From Catonella morbi ATCC 51271 (GTDB taxonomy: Bacteria; Bacillota; Clostridia; Lachnospirales; Lachnospiraceae), in the NCBI RefSeq assembly GCF_000160035.2, contig NZ_KI535367.1, forward strand, positions 248,001 to 312,000: 64,000 bases of DNA, written 5' to 3'. Position 1 is the stretch's first letter, and each line of letters starts with the position of its first letter. This document shows positions 54,763-64,000 of this stretch, in pieces. A program made the translations under genes and the position numbers. Under the pieces are notes generated by a model that was given only the letters and a program-made list of their open reading frames with translations, was not told the origin of the DNA and did no database searches.

Positions 54763-55272
54763 ATGGCAAGACCAAAAAAGTATAAAATCGAACTTACGGA
54801 TAACGAATTAAAAATCTTAAAATCTGTCATCCGAAAAAACAAAACATCCAAAACAATTCGATGCAGATGCCAGATCATTATTGATTTGGATGAAGTACAC
54901 GGGAAAGTGTTTACCTATGAACAATCTGCAAAATCAATTGGTGTATGTCTGACAACAGTAACCAATACCGTGAAAAAGTATTTTGAAGGCGGTATTGATG
55001 CAGTGACTGAGTTTAAACGTAATGTTAATTCCGATAATGCAAGGCGTGTGATTGATGGACGTGCTGAAGCACGTATAATCGAACTCGCCTGTGGTCCGGT
55101 ACCGGAAGGCCATTCAAGGTGGACCATCCGGTTGCTGGCAGAGAAATCAAAAATTGTTCTTGATACTCCTGTCAGCCGTGAGGCAATCCGCAGAGCCTTA
55201 AAAAAAACGAACTTCGACCTCACAAAAACGACTACTGGTGCATCCCCACAAAAGATGATGCCGAATTTGTAG
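54763..55272 (+). CDS. IS630-type transposase, N-terminal frame
   Basis: 169 residues: an N-terminal DNA-binding half with helix-turn-helix (TYEQSAKSIGVCLTTVTNTV) and a winged second domain (EGHSRWTIRLLAEKSKIV). From codon 147 the frame leaves the family and ends with a short false tail. At 55200-55207 eight A residues contain A_AAA_AAA in phase; slipping back one base continues into the second frame as KKNELRPHKNDYWCIP. The start at 54763 (MARPKKYKIEL) is chosen; a TTG at 54721 is less likely. Confidence 0.85.
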   Translation: MARPKKYKIELTDNELKILKSVIRKNKTSKTIRCRCQIIIDLDEVHGKVFTYEQSAKSIGVCLTTVTNTVKKYFEGGIDAVTEFKRNVNSDNARRVIDGRAEARIIELACGPVPEGHSRWTIRLLAEKSKIVLDTPVSREAIRRALKKTNFDLTKTTTGASPQKMMPNL

Positions 55273-55913
55273 CATGTATGGAAGATGTTCTTGATGTATA
55301 TGAAACCCCATACAATCCTGAAAGACCGGTTGTCTGCATGGATGAAAAGCCCTACCAGTTATTGGGTGATGTAAGGGAACCAATGCCCATGTGTCCGGGC
55401 AATAATCAGAAAATAGATTCTGAATATGTCCGAAATGGCACCTGCAGTATATTTGCTTTTGTCGAACCACTTGGCGGTACACATCATGTCAGTGTTCGAG
55501 AACACCGTACTGCCTTTGACTGGGCAGAAGAGATAAAATATCTCGTTGATGTCATGTATCCTGATGTGGAAAAAATAATCCTTGTAATGGATAACCTGAA
55601 CACCCATAAACCGGCGTCCTTGTACAAAAGGTATACGGCGGATGAAGCAAGAAGGATTATCAAGCGTCTTGAAATCCACTATACTCCCAAGCATGGAAGT
55701 TGGCTTGACATCGCAGAAATAGAGCTTAATGTGATGACCAGACAGTGTCTGTCACGAAGGATTAAAACCATTACCAATCTTCGCGAAGAATTAGCAGCCT
55801 GGGAAGTCGAGCGAAATATTTTCGCAGCAAAGGTCAACTGGCAATTTCGAACTGTTGATGCCAGAGTAAAGTTGAATTCATTGTATCCTAAGTTTACAAC
55901 AGCTTCCAGATAG
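55207..55913 (+). CDS. IS630-type transposase, DDE catalytic frame
   Basis: Read after the -1 shift, this frame carries the DDE domain: first Asp in VVCMDEKPYQLL, second in LVMDNLNTHKPASLY, and the Glu in HYTPKHGSWLDIAEIEL. The first in-frame ATG is only at 55278, inside the domain, so the frame must be reached by frameshifting or is a broken gene. The domain is intact up to a normal C terminus (NWQFRTVDARVKLNSLYP). Confidence 0.85.
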
Positions 55914-55992
55914 GAAGTTGTTGTAATGCTAAATATCAATGTGCCAGTACACTAGTTTATAAGCAGGATTATTACCAAATTACTACAGAGAT

Positions 55993-56027
55993 TTAGATTA
56001 AATTTGCGGTTAATCGCAATTTATAAT
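55993..56027 (+). promoter_or_regulatory. Palindromic control region of the first chemoreceptor
   Basis: TTGCG-GTTAAT-CGCAA (56004-56019) followed by TATAAT (56022-56027). The same palindrome, with longer arms, precedes the second chemoreceptor at 60205-60226, so it is a shared regulatory site near the -10 box. Confidence 0.6.
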
Positions 56028-56132
56028 ATAAAATGATACAGCTTCGATACAGACTTGTTCACAAAACGATTTATTACCTTTTGATATGTACATCATAAAA
56101 TGTTTAACACAATCATAATTGGGAGGATTTAA

Positions 56133-58121
56133 ATGAAACTCAAGAACAAAATGTTATTTCTGATTGGTGTCCCTATTCTTTTAGCTGTTATAATTCTAAC
56201 CATTGTTTCCTATACCTATTCAAGAACACTGTTGGTTAATGAAAGTAAGGAAACAATGCTTGCTTATGCTGAAAAATATGCTTCTGATGTTGAATCCATT
56301 ATTGCTGAAAAAAAGAGTTATGTTGAAATCTCTGCTGATAATATTTCAAAAGAGCAGAAAAAAGGTCAGGCTCTTTTAGATGACCTTACATATCTTACAC
56401 AAAATATAAATGGTGCTTTGGATGTTTATGCCGGCTTTAACGACAAAAGCTTTTTTGACGGTTCAGGCTGGGTACCTGATGCAGGATTTGACCCTACAAG
56501 CCGTAGTTGGTACCAAGGTGCAATAGGTAAAAATTCCATCTATATTTCAGAGCCTTATGTAACTGCTACCGATAATAGTCTTGTTGTTGCTGTTTGCTAT
56601 GAATTAAAGTATAACGGTCAATCTGTCGGAGTTCTCGGCGCGGATATGTCAATGAAAGAGTTTGACAATCTAATTAAGAACATAAAATTAAAGGATACCG
56701 GTAAAGCTTCTTTAATAAACAAGAATGGTGGCTTTATTATAAGTGATAAATATACTATAAATGATAATGTTACAAGTATCGAAAACGGCGCTTTATCAGA
56801 GCTTGCGAGTAAACTTTCAAGCGGTCAGTTAGAATTTCTGTCAGCTAAAACTGAAGGAGTCAATCGTTTTTATGCTATAGCTCCTGTGGCAAATACTGAT
56901 TGGGCTGTGGTTTTAGAAGCACCTGAAGGTGAAATAATTAAAGCTTCCAATCAATTAGCATTGTTTATGTCAATCATTGGTGTAGTTTCCATTTTGGTAT
57001 TGCTTGTAATCATTTACCTTATTGCCAACTCTGTATCCACGCCAATTATCAAGTTAAGCGAATGCATTCAGGGTATGGTGGAATATGATTTCACCCTCTC
57101 AGACAATTCTCCGTCTGTAATTTATTCAAAGAGGACGGATGAAATCGGTCTGATATCAAGATCTCTGATTACTGTTAAGAAAACTATCCAGGATATAATG
57201 ATGCAGATTACAGATATTGCTAATCAGGTTTCTGCTTCCTCTGAGGAACTCACCGCATCCAGTGAACATTCAGCCGATACTTCTAAAAATTTAACCAGAA
57301 CTGTTGAGGAAATCTCAAACGGTGCTGTTATGCAGGCTGAGGATATGCAAAAGGGTGCTGAAGCTATGCAGGTAATGGATAGTGCCTTAAATGCTAACGA
57401 ACTTATTATTGAAACTTTAGATTCCACTATTAAAGAGGTATCTTCCGCTAAAGAGAAGGGTATACTTACAATTACCCAGCTTATTAAAGCAACCAAGAGA
57501 CTTAAAGAGTCCTCAAGCCGTGTACATGAGGTTATTTTAACTACAAATGACAGAGCTACAGAGATTTCATCCGCAAGTAATATGATTAAATCTATTTCAG
57601 ATCAGACCAACCTCTTAGCATTAAATGCAGCTATTGAGGCAGCTCGTGCAGGTGAAGCAGGTAAAGGCTTTGCAGTCGTAGCCGAAGAAATCCGTAAACT
57701 CGCTGAACAGTCCAATAAATTTACTGAAGAAATTCAGGAAATCGTTCAGGGCTTGATGGAAAAGGTAACTGAGACCGTAGAAATTATGGAATTAGTTGGC
57801 GGTATGGTTAGCGAACAGAATGATAAAGTAAATGAAACACAGGAGTTATTCCACTTGATTTCTTCCGAATTAGACAAGAATATGAATGAAATGGGTAACT
57901 TAAATAATTCAGTTAATGAGCTTGAAGCTACAAGAAGTTCTCTGGTAGGTATTATTGAAAATCTGTCTGCTCTGTCAGAAGAAAATGCTGCCGCTACTCA
58001 AGAAGCTTCCGAAGCCCTTAATTCTCAGCTTTACTCAGCTCAGGAAGTTGCTTCTGCCAGCTCCAGCCTGTCTACAATGGCTCAAGACATGATTGGAATG
58101 ATTACTAAATTTAAGATTTAA
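56133..58121 (+). CDS. Methyl-accepting chemotaxis protein, first copy
   Basis: A 662-residue chemoreceptor. TM1 is about residues 7-29 and TM2 about 276-298; between them lies a dCache-type extracellular sensor. Its [11 protein letters not shown] and GVLGADMSM match the R-x-W-Y ... D pattern of amino acid-binding dCache sensors (inference). HAMP follows ([17 protein letters not shown]), then the signalling hairpin with tip [20 protein letters not shown]. The C-terminal 360 residues are nearly identical to the second copy while the sensors differ. GGGAGG precedes the ATG. No terminator follows; an IS1182-type remnant begins soon after the stop. Confidence 0.93.
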   Translation: MKLKNKMLFLIGVPILLAVIILTIVSYTYSRTLLVNESKETMLAYAEKYASDVESIIAEKKSYVEISADNISKEQKKGQALLDDLTYLTQNINGALDVYAGFNDKSFFDGSGWVPDAGFDPTSRSWYQGAIGKNSIYISEPYVTATDNSLVVAVCYELKYNGQSVGVLGADMSMKEFDNLIKNIKLKDTGKASLINKNGGFIISDKYTINDNVTSIENGALSELASKLSSGQLEFLSAKTEGVNRFYAIAPVANTDWAVVLEAPEGEIIKASNQLALFMSIIGVVSILVLLVIIYLIANSVSTPIIKLSECIQGMVEYDFTLSDNSPSVIYSKRTDEIGLISRSLITVKKTIQDIMMQITDIANQVSASSEELTASSEHSADTSKNLTRTVEEISNGAVMQAEDMQKGAEAMQVMDSALNANELIIETLDSTIKEVSSAKEKGILTITQLIKATKRLKESSSRVHEVILTTNDRATEISSASNMIKSISDQTNLLALNAAIEAARAGEAGKGFAVVAEEIRKLAEQSNKFTEEIQEIVQGLMEKVTETVEIMELVGGMVSEQNDKVNETQELFHLISSELDKNMNEMGNLNNSVNELEATRSSLVGIIENLSALSEENAAATQEASEALNSQLYSAQEVASASSSLSTMAQDMIGMITKFKI

Positions 58122-58154
58122 TTCCTATAAAAGTTTCATTCCTGAAGGAGAATC

Positions 58155-58460
58155 AATTTTGCACCCTACTCCAAACGTATTCTTGCAGAAGTTTCAAACA
58201 TTTTGTATGATTTGGGAGAAATATCAGAAGAAACCATATTTATTGATGGTACTAAAATTGGGGCTAATGCTAATAAATATACTTTGGTATGGAAAAAGTC
58301 AGTAACAAAAAATCAGGCAAAGCTCCTTATTAAGCTTGCTGTTTTTGTTGCTGAGTGCGAAAAGCTTTATGAAATTGAAATAGTACATGGTGAAAGGAAT
58401 AATAAAGCAAACTTCTCTACTAAAAGTTTAGCATCCCTTGAGGAGATTTTAGTTTACTGA
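58155..58460 (+). pseudogene. IS1182-type transposase remnant
   Basis: An open stretch of about 100 codons without a credible start. TIFIDGTKIGANANKYTLVW is the characteristic IS1182-family (DUF772) segment with the catalytic Asp; the rest, up to SLASLEEILVY, is a fragment of the middle of the protein. Both ends are missing. It lies directly after the first chemoreceptor and seems to have replaced that gene's 3' terminator region. Confidence 0.8.
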
Positions 58461-58461
58461 A

Positions 58462-58497
58462 AAAAGAGCACCTGCCGAAAGACAGATGCCCTATCAT
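58462..58497 (-). terminator. Terminator of the sodium-dependent transporter gene
   Basis: On the minus strand GCATCTG pairs with CAGGTGC (one G-U) around TCTTTCGG, followed by TCTTTTTTC. Confidence 0.75.
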
Positions 58498-58510
58498 TTA
58501 CAAAACTCTG

Positions 58511-59917
58511 TTATTTCCCACCAAATATACCAAACAAGCCTGTAGACTGTAAGAATAAGATTCCCATCATCACCGGGGCTATGTATTTAACCATAATTCC
58601 ATACAAGGTCTTCTTGTGGAAGGTCATCCCATTTTCAACCATTTCACTCTCAATCCACTCAGGTTTAACCACCCATCCTATGAAGATACAGGTTAAAAAT
58701 GAAATAAGAGGCATAAGAAAGCTGTTACTTATATAGTCTGCTATATCAAGAAGCTGTCCTGTGGAGCCGTTTGGAAGAGGTGCTTCAAAATAAAGTACAT
58801 TATAACCAAGACAGATAAGTACTGCGGTTACAATGCTAAATACAGCAACAGCAAGGCATACTTTCTTTCTGCCTGCGTGAAAGATTTCCATACAGTTTGC
58901 AACCAGGGTTTCCATTATAGATATACAGGAAGTAAGTGCCGCAAACACTACCATTACAAAGAAAAGTATTCCTATGAACTTTCCTGCACCGCCCATAGCC
59001 GCAAACACCTTTGGAAGTGAAATAAACATAAGGCTTGGCCCTGAACCCATACCTTCCATGCCAAAGAATACAAATACCGCAGGTATTATCATCATACCGG
59101 CTATAAGGGCTACACCTGTATCAAAGATTTCAATCTGGTTTATAGACTTTTCCAGGTGGGTTTCCTTCTTAACATAAGAGCCATAGGTTATCATAATTCC
59201 CATTGACACACTGAGAGAGAAGAAAAGCTGGCTCATTGCATCAAGGAGAATATTTAAAAACTTTGAAAGGGTAAGTCCTTCAAAATTCGGTTTTAAGTAA
59301 ACCGATAATCCATCTATACCTGTTCGGGTAACTCCTGCCGCATCGGTATTTTTCAAAGTGAGAGAAAATATCGCTATACCGATTATAAGCAAAAGTAAGC
59401 CCGGCATTACAAACTTGGAAAACTGCTCTATACCCTTTTCAACACCGCGATAAACTATCCATACCGTTACTAAAAGAAAGATGAGCATAAATATTACAGG
59501 TGATATTTCAGATGTTATAAAACCTGTAAAATAACCGTCTTTTGCGGCTTCTGTACCATCTGTAACCACATAGTCAAACAGATACTTGGTTATCCAGCCA
59601 CCGATTACAGAATAATAAGTCATAATCAGAGCCGGAACTAAAAATGTAAGTTTACCGAGGAACCCCCATTTCGGTGAAATACTGCCAAATGCCTGCAAAG
59701 CATTTTTTCTGGTTTTTCTGCCTATGGCTATATCGGTTGTTAGCAGAGTAAAGCCAAAGGTGATTACTAATATCAGATAGACTAAAATAAACAATCCACC
59801 ACCGTCTTTCGCGGCAAGGTAAGGAAACCTCCAGATATTCCCCACACCTACCGCACTTCCCGCCGCAGCTAAAATAAATCCCAAGCTGCCTGTAAAACTG
59901 CCTTTTTTCTTATCCAT
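58511..59917 (-). CDS. Sodium-dependent transporter, NSS/SNF family
   Basis: A polytopic membrane protein of 468 residues, LeuT-fold. The Na+ and substrate site of helix 1 is AAAGSAVGVGNIWRFPY; about eleven or twelve helices follow. Bacterial members import amino acids (often tryptophan, tyrosine or branched-chain) with Na+. GGAGGGAGC lies before the ATG at 59917; the ATG at 59932 would swallow the ribosome site. It lies opposite to the chemoreceptors that flank it. Confidence 0.93.
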   Translation of the reverse strand: MDKKKGSFTGSLGFILAAAGSAVGVGNIWRFPYLAAKDGGGLFILVYLILVITFGFTLLTTDIAIGRKTRKNALQAFGSISPKWGFLGKLTFLVPALIMTYYSVIGGWITKYLFDYVVTDGTEAAKDGYFTGFITSEISPVIFMLIFLLVTVWIVYRGVEKGIEQFSKFVMPGLLLLIIGIAIFSLTLKNTDAAGVTRTGIDGLSVYLKPNFEGLTLSKFLNILLDAMSQLFFSLSVSMGIMITYGSYVKKETHLEKSINQIEIFDTGVALIAGMMIIPAVFVFFGMEGMGSGPSLMFISLPKVFAAMGGAGKFIGILFFVMVVFAALTSCISIMETLVANCMEIFHAGRKKVCLAVAVFSIVTAVLICLGYNVLYFEAPLPNGSTGQLLDIADYISNSFLMPLISFLTCIFIGWVVKPEWIESEMVENGMTFHKKTLYGIMVKYIAPVMMGILFLQSTGLFGIFGGK

Positions 59918-60267
59918 GCTCCCTCCTCTCATACCATATATTATAAAAATATATCATACAATGTTTTTATAAATATTTCTACCTATCTAATATAATAAAA
60001 TTATATATCAGACAAAAGGATTTGATATCTCTATAATATGAAGAGATACAACAATTATCGCCATTAAGCGACTATTATCTTAGTATTGACAAGGCTATGT
60101 TAAATTGCTAGAATCTAAATGTATTATAAATCTATGCTACTCCCTTATTTAATAAGTAGGATTAGTCCCAATTACTTCAAAATTTCAGATTCAATTTTTT
60201 ATTCAAATTGCGGTTAATCGCAATTTTTAATATAAAAATTTAACACATTATAACCGGGAGGATTTAA
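59918..60267. other. Spacer between the transporter and second chemoreceptor
   Basis: AT-rich, gene-free. It carries the palindrome AAATTGCG-GTTAAT-CGCAATTT (60205-60226), TAATATAAAA downstream of it and GGGAGG before the chemoreceptor ATG. The last 70 bp are closely similar to those upstream of the first chemoreceptor. Confidence 0.6.
60205..60226 (+). promoter_or_regulatory. Palindromic site of the second chemoreceptor
   Basis: AAATTGCG and CGCAATTT around GTTAAT, a perfect 8-bp dyad. It corresponds to 56004-56019 before the first chemoreceptor. Confidence 0.6.
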
Positions 60268-62253
60268 ATGAAACTCAAGAACAAAATGTTATTTCTGATT
60301 GGCGTTCCTATTCTTTTAGCCGTCATAATTCTAACCATAGTCTCTTATACCTATTCAAGATCTCTTTTGGTTAATGAAAGCAAGGAAACAATGCTTGCTT
60401 ATGCCGGAAAATATGCTTCTGATATTGAAACAATTATTTCTGAAAAAAAAGTTTACGTTGAAGCTTCTGCTAACAATATTTCCAAAGATCAAAAAAGAGG
60501 TAAACCTCTTTTGGATGATTTGACCTATCTGGTTGCAAATGTTGCCGGCGGGCAGGACTTCTTTGTCGGTTTCAATGATAAAACCTTCGTTGACGGCGCA
60601 GGCTGGGTAGCTGATGCCTCCTATGATCCGACAACCCGTGACTGGTATAAAGGTGCCGCCGGAAGTGATAAAACTTATATTTCCGCTCCGTATCTTAACG
60701 CTCTCAACAGCAACGTTATTACTTTAAGCCGTGAATTAAAATATGGCGGTAAGGCTGTCGGTGTCTTTGGCGGCGATATCGCTATGGATGAATTTGAAAC
60801 CTTAATCAAGGGAATCAAGTACAAAGAAACCGGAAAAGCATCTTTAATGAATGAAAACGGTAATTTTATTATCAATGATAAATATACTTTAAATGATAAT
60901 ATAACAAGTGTTGAAAACGGCGAACTTTCAGAAGTAGCCGCAAAACTTTCCACTAATCAGGCAGAATTTTTATCACTTAAGAGTGGCGGGGTTAAGCGTT
61001 ATTATGCTATCTATCCTGTTAAAGATACTACCTGGGCTGTAGTTTTAGAAGCACCTGAAAGTGAAATAATTAAAGCATCCAATCAATTGGCATTGTTTAT
61101 GTCAATCATTGGTGTAGTTTCCATTCTTATATTACTTGTAATAATTTATCTTATTGCAAACTCTGTATCCACACCAATTATAAAGTTAAGCGAATGCATT
61201 CAGGGTATGGTTGAATACGATTTCACCCTCTCAGACAGTTCTCCTTCCGTAATTTATTCAAAGAGGAAAGATGAAATCGGTCTGATATCAAGATCCCTGA
61301 TTACTGTTAAGAAAACTATACAGGAAATAATGATGCAGATTACTGATATCGCTAATCAGGTTTCTGCTTCCTCTGAGGAACTCACTGCATCCAGTGAACA
61401 TTCAGCAGAGACTGCTCAAAACTTAACCAGAACTGTTGAGGAAATCTCAAACGGTGCGGTTATGCAGGCTGAGGATATGCAAAAGGGTGCTGAAGCTATG
61501 CAGGTAATGGATAGTGCCTTAAATTCTAACGAACTTATTATTGAAACTTTAGATTCCACTATTAAAGAGGTATCTTCCGCTAAAGAGAAGGGTATACTTA
61601 CAATTACCCAGCTTATTAAAGCAACCAAGAGACTTAAAGAGTCCTCAAGCCGTGTACATGAGGTTATTTTAACTACAAATGACAGAGCTACAGAGATTTC
61701 ATCAGCAAGTAATATGATTAAATCTATTTCAGATCAGACCAACCTCTTAGCATTAAATGCAGCTATTGAGGCAGCTCGTGCAGGTGAGGCAGGTAAAGGC
61801 TTTGCGGTCGTAGCCGAAGAAATCCGCAAACTCGCTGAACAGTCCAATAAATTTACTGAAGAAATTCAGGAAATCGTTCAGGGCCTGATGGAAAAGGTAA
61901 CCGAAACCGTAGAAATTATGGAATTAGTTGGCGGTATGGTTAGCGAACAGAATGATAAAGTAAATGAAACACAGGAGTTATTCCACTTGATTTCTTCTGA
62001 ATTAGACAAGAATATGAATGAGATGGGTAACTTAAATAATTCTGTTAATGAACTTGAAGCTACAAGAAGTTCTCTGGTAGGCATTATTGAAAACCTGTCT
62101 GCTCTGTCAGAAGAAAATGCTGCTGCTACTCAGGAAGCTTCCGAAGCCCTTAATTCTCAGCTTTACTCAGCTCAGGAAGTTGCTTCTGCCAGCTCCAGCC
62201 TGTCTACAATGGCCCAAGACATGATTGAAATGATCACTAAATTTAAGATTTAA
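60268..62253 (+). CDS. Methyl-accepting chemotaxis protein, second copy
   Basis: A 661-residue chemoreceptor with the same layout as the first. Residues 1-45 are almost identical; the dCache sensor has diverged, though [11 protein letters not shown] and GVFGGDIAM retain the ligand motif; the membrane, HAMP and signalling parts are again near-identical. The pair therefore seems to send the same signal from two different ligands. A strong terminator follows. Confidence 0.93.
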   Translation: MKLKNKMLFLIGVPILLAVIILTIVSYTYSRSLLVNESKETMLAYAGKYASDIETIISEKKVYVEASANNISKDQKRGKPLLDDLTYLVANVAGGQDFFVGFNDKTFVDGAGWVADASYDPTTRDWYKGAAGSDKTYISAPYLNALNSNVITLSRELKYGGKAVGVFGGDIAMDEFETLIKGIKYKETGKASLMNENGNFIINDKYTLNDNITSVENGELSEVAAKLSTNQAEFLSLKSGGVKRYYAIYPVKDTTWAVVLEAPESEIIKASNQLALFMSIIGVVSILILLVIIYLIANSVSTPIIKLSECIQGMVEYDFTLSDSSPSVIYSKRKDEIGLISRSLITVKKTIQEIMMQITDIANQVSASSEELTASSEHSAETAQNLTRTVEEISNGAVMQAEDMQKGAEAMQVMDSALNSNELIIETLDSTIKEVSSAKEKGILTITQLIKATKRLKESSSRVHEVILTTNDRATEISSASNMIKSISDQTNLLALNAAIEAARAGEAGKGFAVVAEEIRKLAEQSNKFTEEIQEIVQGLMEKVTETVEIMELVGGMVSEQNDKVNETQELFHLISSELDKNMNEMGNLNNSVNELEATRSSLVGIIENLSALSEENAAATQEASEALNSQLYSAQEVASASSSLSTMAQDMIEMITKFKI

Positions 62254-62277
62254 TTCCTATAAAAGTTTTTTCGTATA

Positions 62278-62326
62278 AAAAGTAACTGCCATACTGAAAA
62301 ATCTCAGTATGGCAGTTACTTTTTTG
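62278..62326 (+). terminator. Terminator of the second chemoreceptor
   Basis: AGTAACTGCCATACTGA pairs perfectly with TCAGTATGGCAGTTACT around the loop AAAATC, followed by TTTTT and preceded by A-rich sequence. Confidence 0.95.
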
Positions 62327-62381
62327 ACGAGCCGAAACTTTATTTATAAGTTTCAGCCTGCCAAATATCTTGGAAATTTAC

Positions 62382-62573
62382 TTACAGCCTTACATCTACG
62401 TTATTTCCCAGATTAGGGGTGACTGATTTTTCCATCATTTTAACCATTTCAGTACCCATAGCCTCGTTTACATCCATGTTCTGTTTCATAACTGCAGTTC
62501 CTACCGCAGTCATAGTCTTTGACATAGCTATATCTGTAGAAAGAGAAGCTATGTTCATTGCTAATGCATCCAT
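62382..62573 (-). CDS. YjfB-family putative motility protein
   Basis: A 63-residue protein matching the YjfB family of small Firmicute proteins linked to motility genes: MDALAMNIASLSTDIAMSKT at the N terminus, then VGTAVMKQNMD, and a C-terminal NLGNNVDVRL. AAGGAGG is ideally placed before the ATG. It sits next to a chemoreceptor. Exact function unknown. Confidence 0.85.
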   Translation of the reverse strand: MDALAMNIASLSTDIAMSKTMTAVGTAVMKQNMDVNEAMGTEMVKMMEKSVTPNLGNNVDVRL

Positions 62574-62660
62574 ATTAACCTCCTTGTTAATTTAATTTTT
62601 TAGTTACTGTAAATATATACCGTCATTCTTTCAAGGCATAATTTATACTTATACGCTGTT

Positions 62661-64000
62661 TTACTCAGCTAAAGCATAATAGAGACTCTTAACCATAACT
62701 CCGGTTGCACCCTCTTTAATATAGCCATAAGCCTTTTCAACACTTGCAGTACCGGCTATGTCTACATGAATCCAAGGAATCTCTTTTGCAAGGAAGGAGC
62801 CTACAAAGAGTCCTGCTGTCATCATTCCTCCAAGTTTTCCACCGCTGTTTTTGATATCGGCTGTCTTGGAGTCATTCATCTTCTTGTAATAGTCAGTAGC
62901 AGGCATCTTCCAAACCATTTCACCTGCTCTCTCATTACCCTCTACAAGTTTATTAAAGAACTCATCATTATTGGTAACTACTCCGCTTACCTGCTCTCCG
63001 AGTGCCATTACACAAGCACCGGTAAGAGTCGCAAGGTCAATAAGCTTTGTTGCCCCCATATTGTTTGTTGCATAGTAAACAGCATCAGCAAGAGTAAGTC
63101 TTCCCTCTGCATCCGTATTTATAATCTCAATGGTCTTTCCGCTCATAGAGCCTATAATATCACCGTTTCTATAGCCGTCACCCGATATCATATTCTCGCA
63201 GGAAGCCACTACAGCAAATACATTTACCTTAGCCTTAAGGCTTGCAAGAGCATTCATAGCCCCTATTACAGTACCTGCACCACCCATATCGGTATGCATA
63301 TCCACCATACCTGTAGCAGGCTTAATAGCATAACCGCCACTGTCATAGGTAAGTCCTTTTCCTACAAGAGCTATTCTTTCATCCGACTCAGGGTTGTTAT
63401 AGTATTCCATAACTATGAGCTTTGGCTCTTTTGCACTTGCTCTGGCAACATTTAAGAAGGCTTCCATCTTAAGCTCTTCTATTTCTTTTCTGCCATAGAC
63501 AGTAACTTTAACTCCTTTTGCCTCAAGTCTCTCTTTAGCTATATCGGCTAAAGTCTCCGGATATATTACATTTGCCGGCTGATTAATTAAATCACGGGTT
63601 AAGAAAATGGACTCGATAAGCTTCTCTGCCTCATCTATACCCTTCTCTGCCCTATGCTCCTTGCCCGGAATAGGGTTATAGTTTACTATGAGTTCAGGTG
63701 TTTCCTTTTTCTCAGATTTGAATTTATCAAACTTATATGTAGCCTGAAGCATACCCTCTGCTATAGCCTCTGCAAGCTTGTAATTACAAAGATTATTTAA
63801 CTTAGGTATATTTAACTCCACTTCAGCCACTTTATTCTTTAACAATACTTCGGCTACCTTGAAAAATGTTTTTCTAAGCATATCAAATTTGATAACCGCT
63901 TCTTTTCCAAGTCCTATAAGTAAGATAACCTCAAACTTATCATTCATAGAAAAATACACTTCTTCCGCCTTACCCGCAAATATTTCTTTTTCCGCCAGAG
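62661..64000 (-). CDS. M17-family leucyl aminopeptidase, 5' end beyond window
   Basis: A cytosolic metallo-aminopeptidase that releases N-terminal residues from peptides. The frame is open to the last base of the window, so the N terminus is missing; a GTG at 63959 is internal. Metal and active-site motifs are GKGLTYDSGGYAIKP, HTDMGGAGTVIGAM and the M17 signature NTDAEGRLTLADAV. The N-terminal macro-like domain is only partly shown. The gene is followed by the YjfB gene in the same direction, with a long enough gap for separate transcription. Confidence 0.93.
   Translation of the reverse strand, partial: LAEKEIFAGKAEEVYFSMNDKFEVILLIGLGKEAVIKFDMLRKTFFKVAEVLLKNKVAEVELNIPKLNNLCNYKLAEAIAEGMLQATYKFDKFKSEKKETPELIVNYNPIPGKEHRAEKGIDEAEKLIESIFLTRDLINQPANVIYPETLADIAKERLEAKGVKVTVYGRKEIEELKMEAFLNVARASAKEPKLIVMEYYNNPESDERIALVGKGLTYDSGGYAIKPATGMVDMHTDMGGAGTVIGAMNALASLKAKVNVFAVVASCENMISGDGYRNGDIIGSMSGKTIEIINTDAEGRLTLADAVYYATNNMGATKLIDLATLTGACVMALGEQVSGVVTNNDEFFNKLVEGNERAGEMVWKMPATDYYKKMNDSKTADIKNSGGKLGGMMTAGLFVGSFLAKEIPWIHVDIAGTASVEKAYGYIKEGATGVMVKSLYYALAE

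Larger units (their letters stand above)
54677..55952 (+). mobile_element. IS630-type insertion sequence, complete
   Basis: A 1276-bp element flanked by TA (54675-54676 and 55953-55954), the IS630/Tc1-type target duplication. The ends are imperfect inverted repeats: left GTGTATTGACATATTGATAT, right (complement) GTGTACTGGCACATTGATAT, continuing TTA. Removing the element restores AAACTAGTTT, a 10-bp palindrome centred on the target TA. Inside is one transposase in two frames. Confidence 0.88.

Overview
The window looks like chromosome from a motile, fermentative, low-GC Gram-positive anaerobe of the Clostridia, most likely Lachnospiraceae. The basis is AGGAGG-type ribosome binding sites with some TTG/GTG starts, pyruvate formate-lyase fermentation, a HrcA/CIRCE heat-shock operator, a cysE-cysS-mrnC-rlmB-sigH block in Firmicute order, PilZ, FliK-like and YjfB motility proteins, and two chemoreceptors. 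The species cannot be named from the sequence alone.

Layout. 1-4.5 kb: arabinose catabolism (end of araR, araA, araD, FGGY kinase). 4.6-6.1 kb: an AAA/DUF4143 ATPase behind a strict 33-bp periodic repeat array. 6.1-8.3 kb: htpG under a perfect CIRCE element. 8.4-14.7 kb: a secreted subtilase with Ig-like repeats, a lysophospholipase-like hydrolase and a large cyclic-nucleotide-binding-domain protein. 14.9-20.6 kb: an ABC-F protein, a small membrane protein, a LysR regulator divergent from leuCD, and upp. 21-25.4 kb: a rhodanese lipoprotein, then a pyruvate formate-lyase system in which the glycyl-radical domain is a separate gene (pflB core, 80-aa glycyl-radical protein, pflA). 25.5-26.9 kb: a MATE exporter. 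27.2-37.0 kb: a mannoside-use island (GH2 beta-mannosidase, AraC regulator, five-gene Opp/Dpp-type ABC transporter) lying between two near-identical copies of one promoter. 37.5-41.2 kb: PilZ, FliK-like, PilZ. 41.2-43.7 kb: leuS. 44-52 kb: an Rpn-type nuclease, tRNA-Met, a deaminase, a phosphoesterase, ispF with a Cys/Gly-rich tail, cysE, cysS, mrnC, rlmB, sigH and an 8-oxoguanine glycosylase. 52-56 kb: an SDR enzyme, three tandem copies of an unknown gene family (one truncated) with small gene remnants between them, and an IS630-type insertion sequence. 56-62.3 kb: two recently duplicated chemoreceptors around an IS1182-type remnant and an NSS transporter. 62.4-64 kb: YjfB and an M17 aminopeptidase that runs off the end.

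Main points for a second look: (1) the split pyruvate formate-lyase; (2) a dispersed intergenic repeat of about 125 bp, present four times plus one decayed copy, always placed after a gene and in that gene's direction; (3) the duplicated promoter flanking the mannoside island; (4) the 33-bp-period array before the ATPase; (5) the tandem unknown genes with associated fragments, which resemble an orphan toxin/immunity graveyard. Everything was read by eye; no alignment, folding or database search was run.
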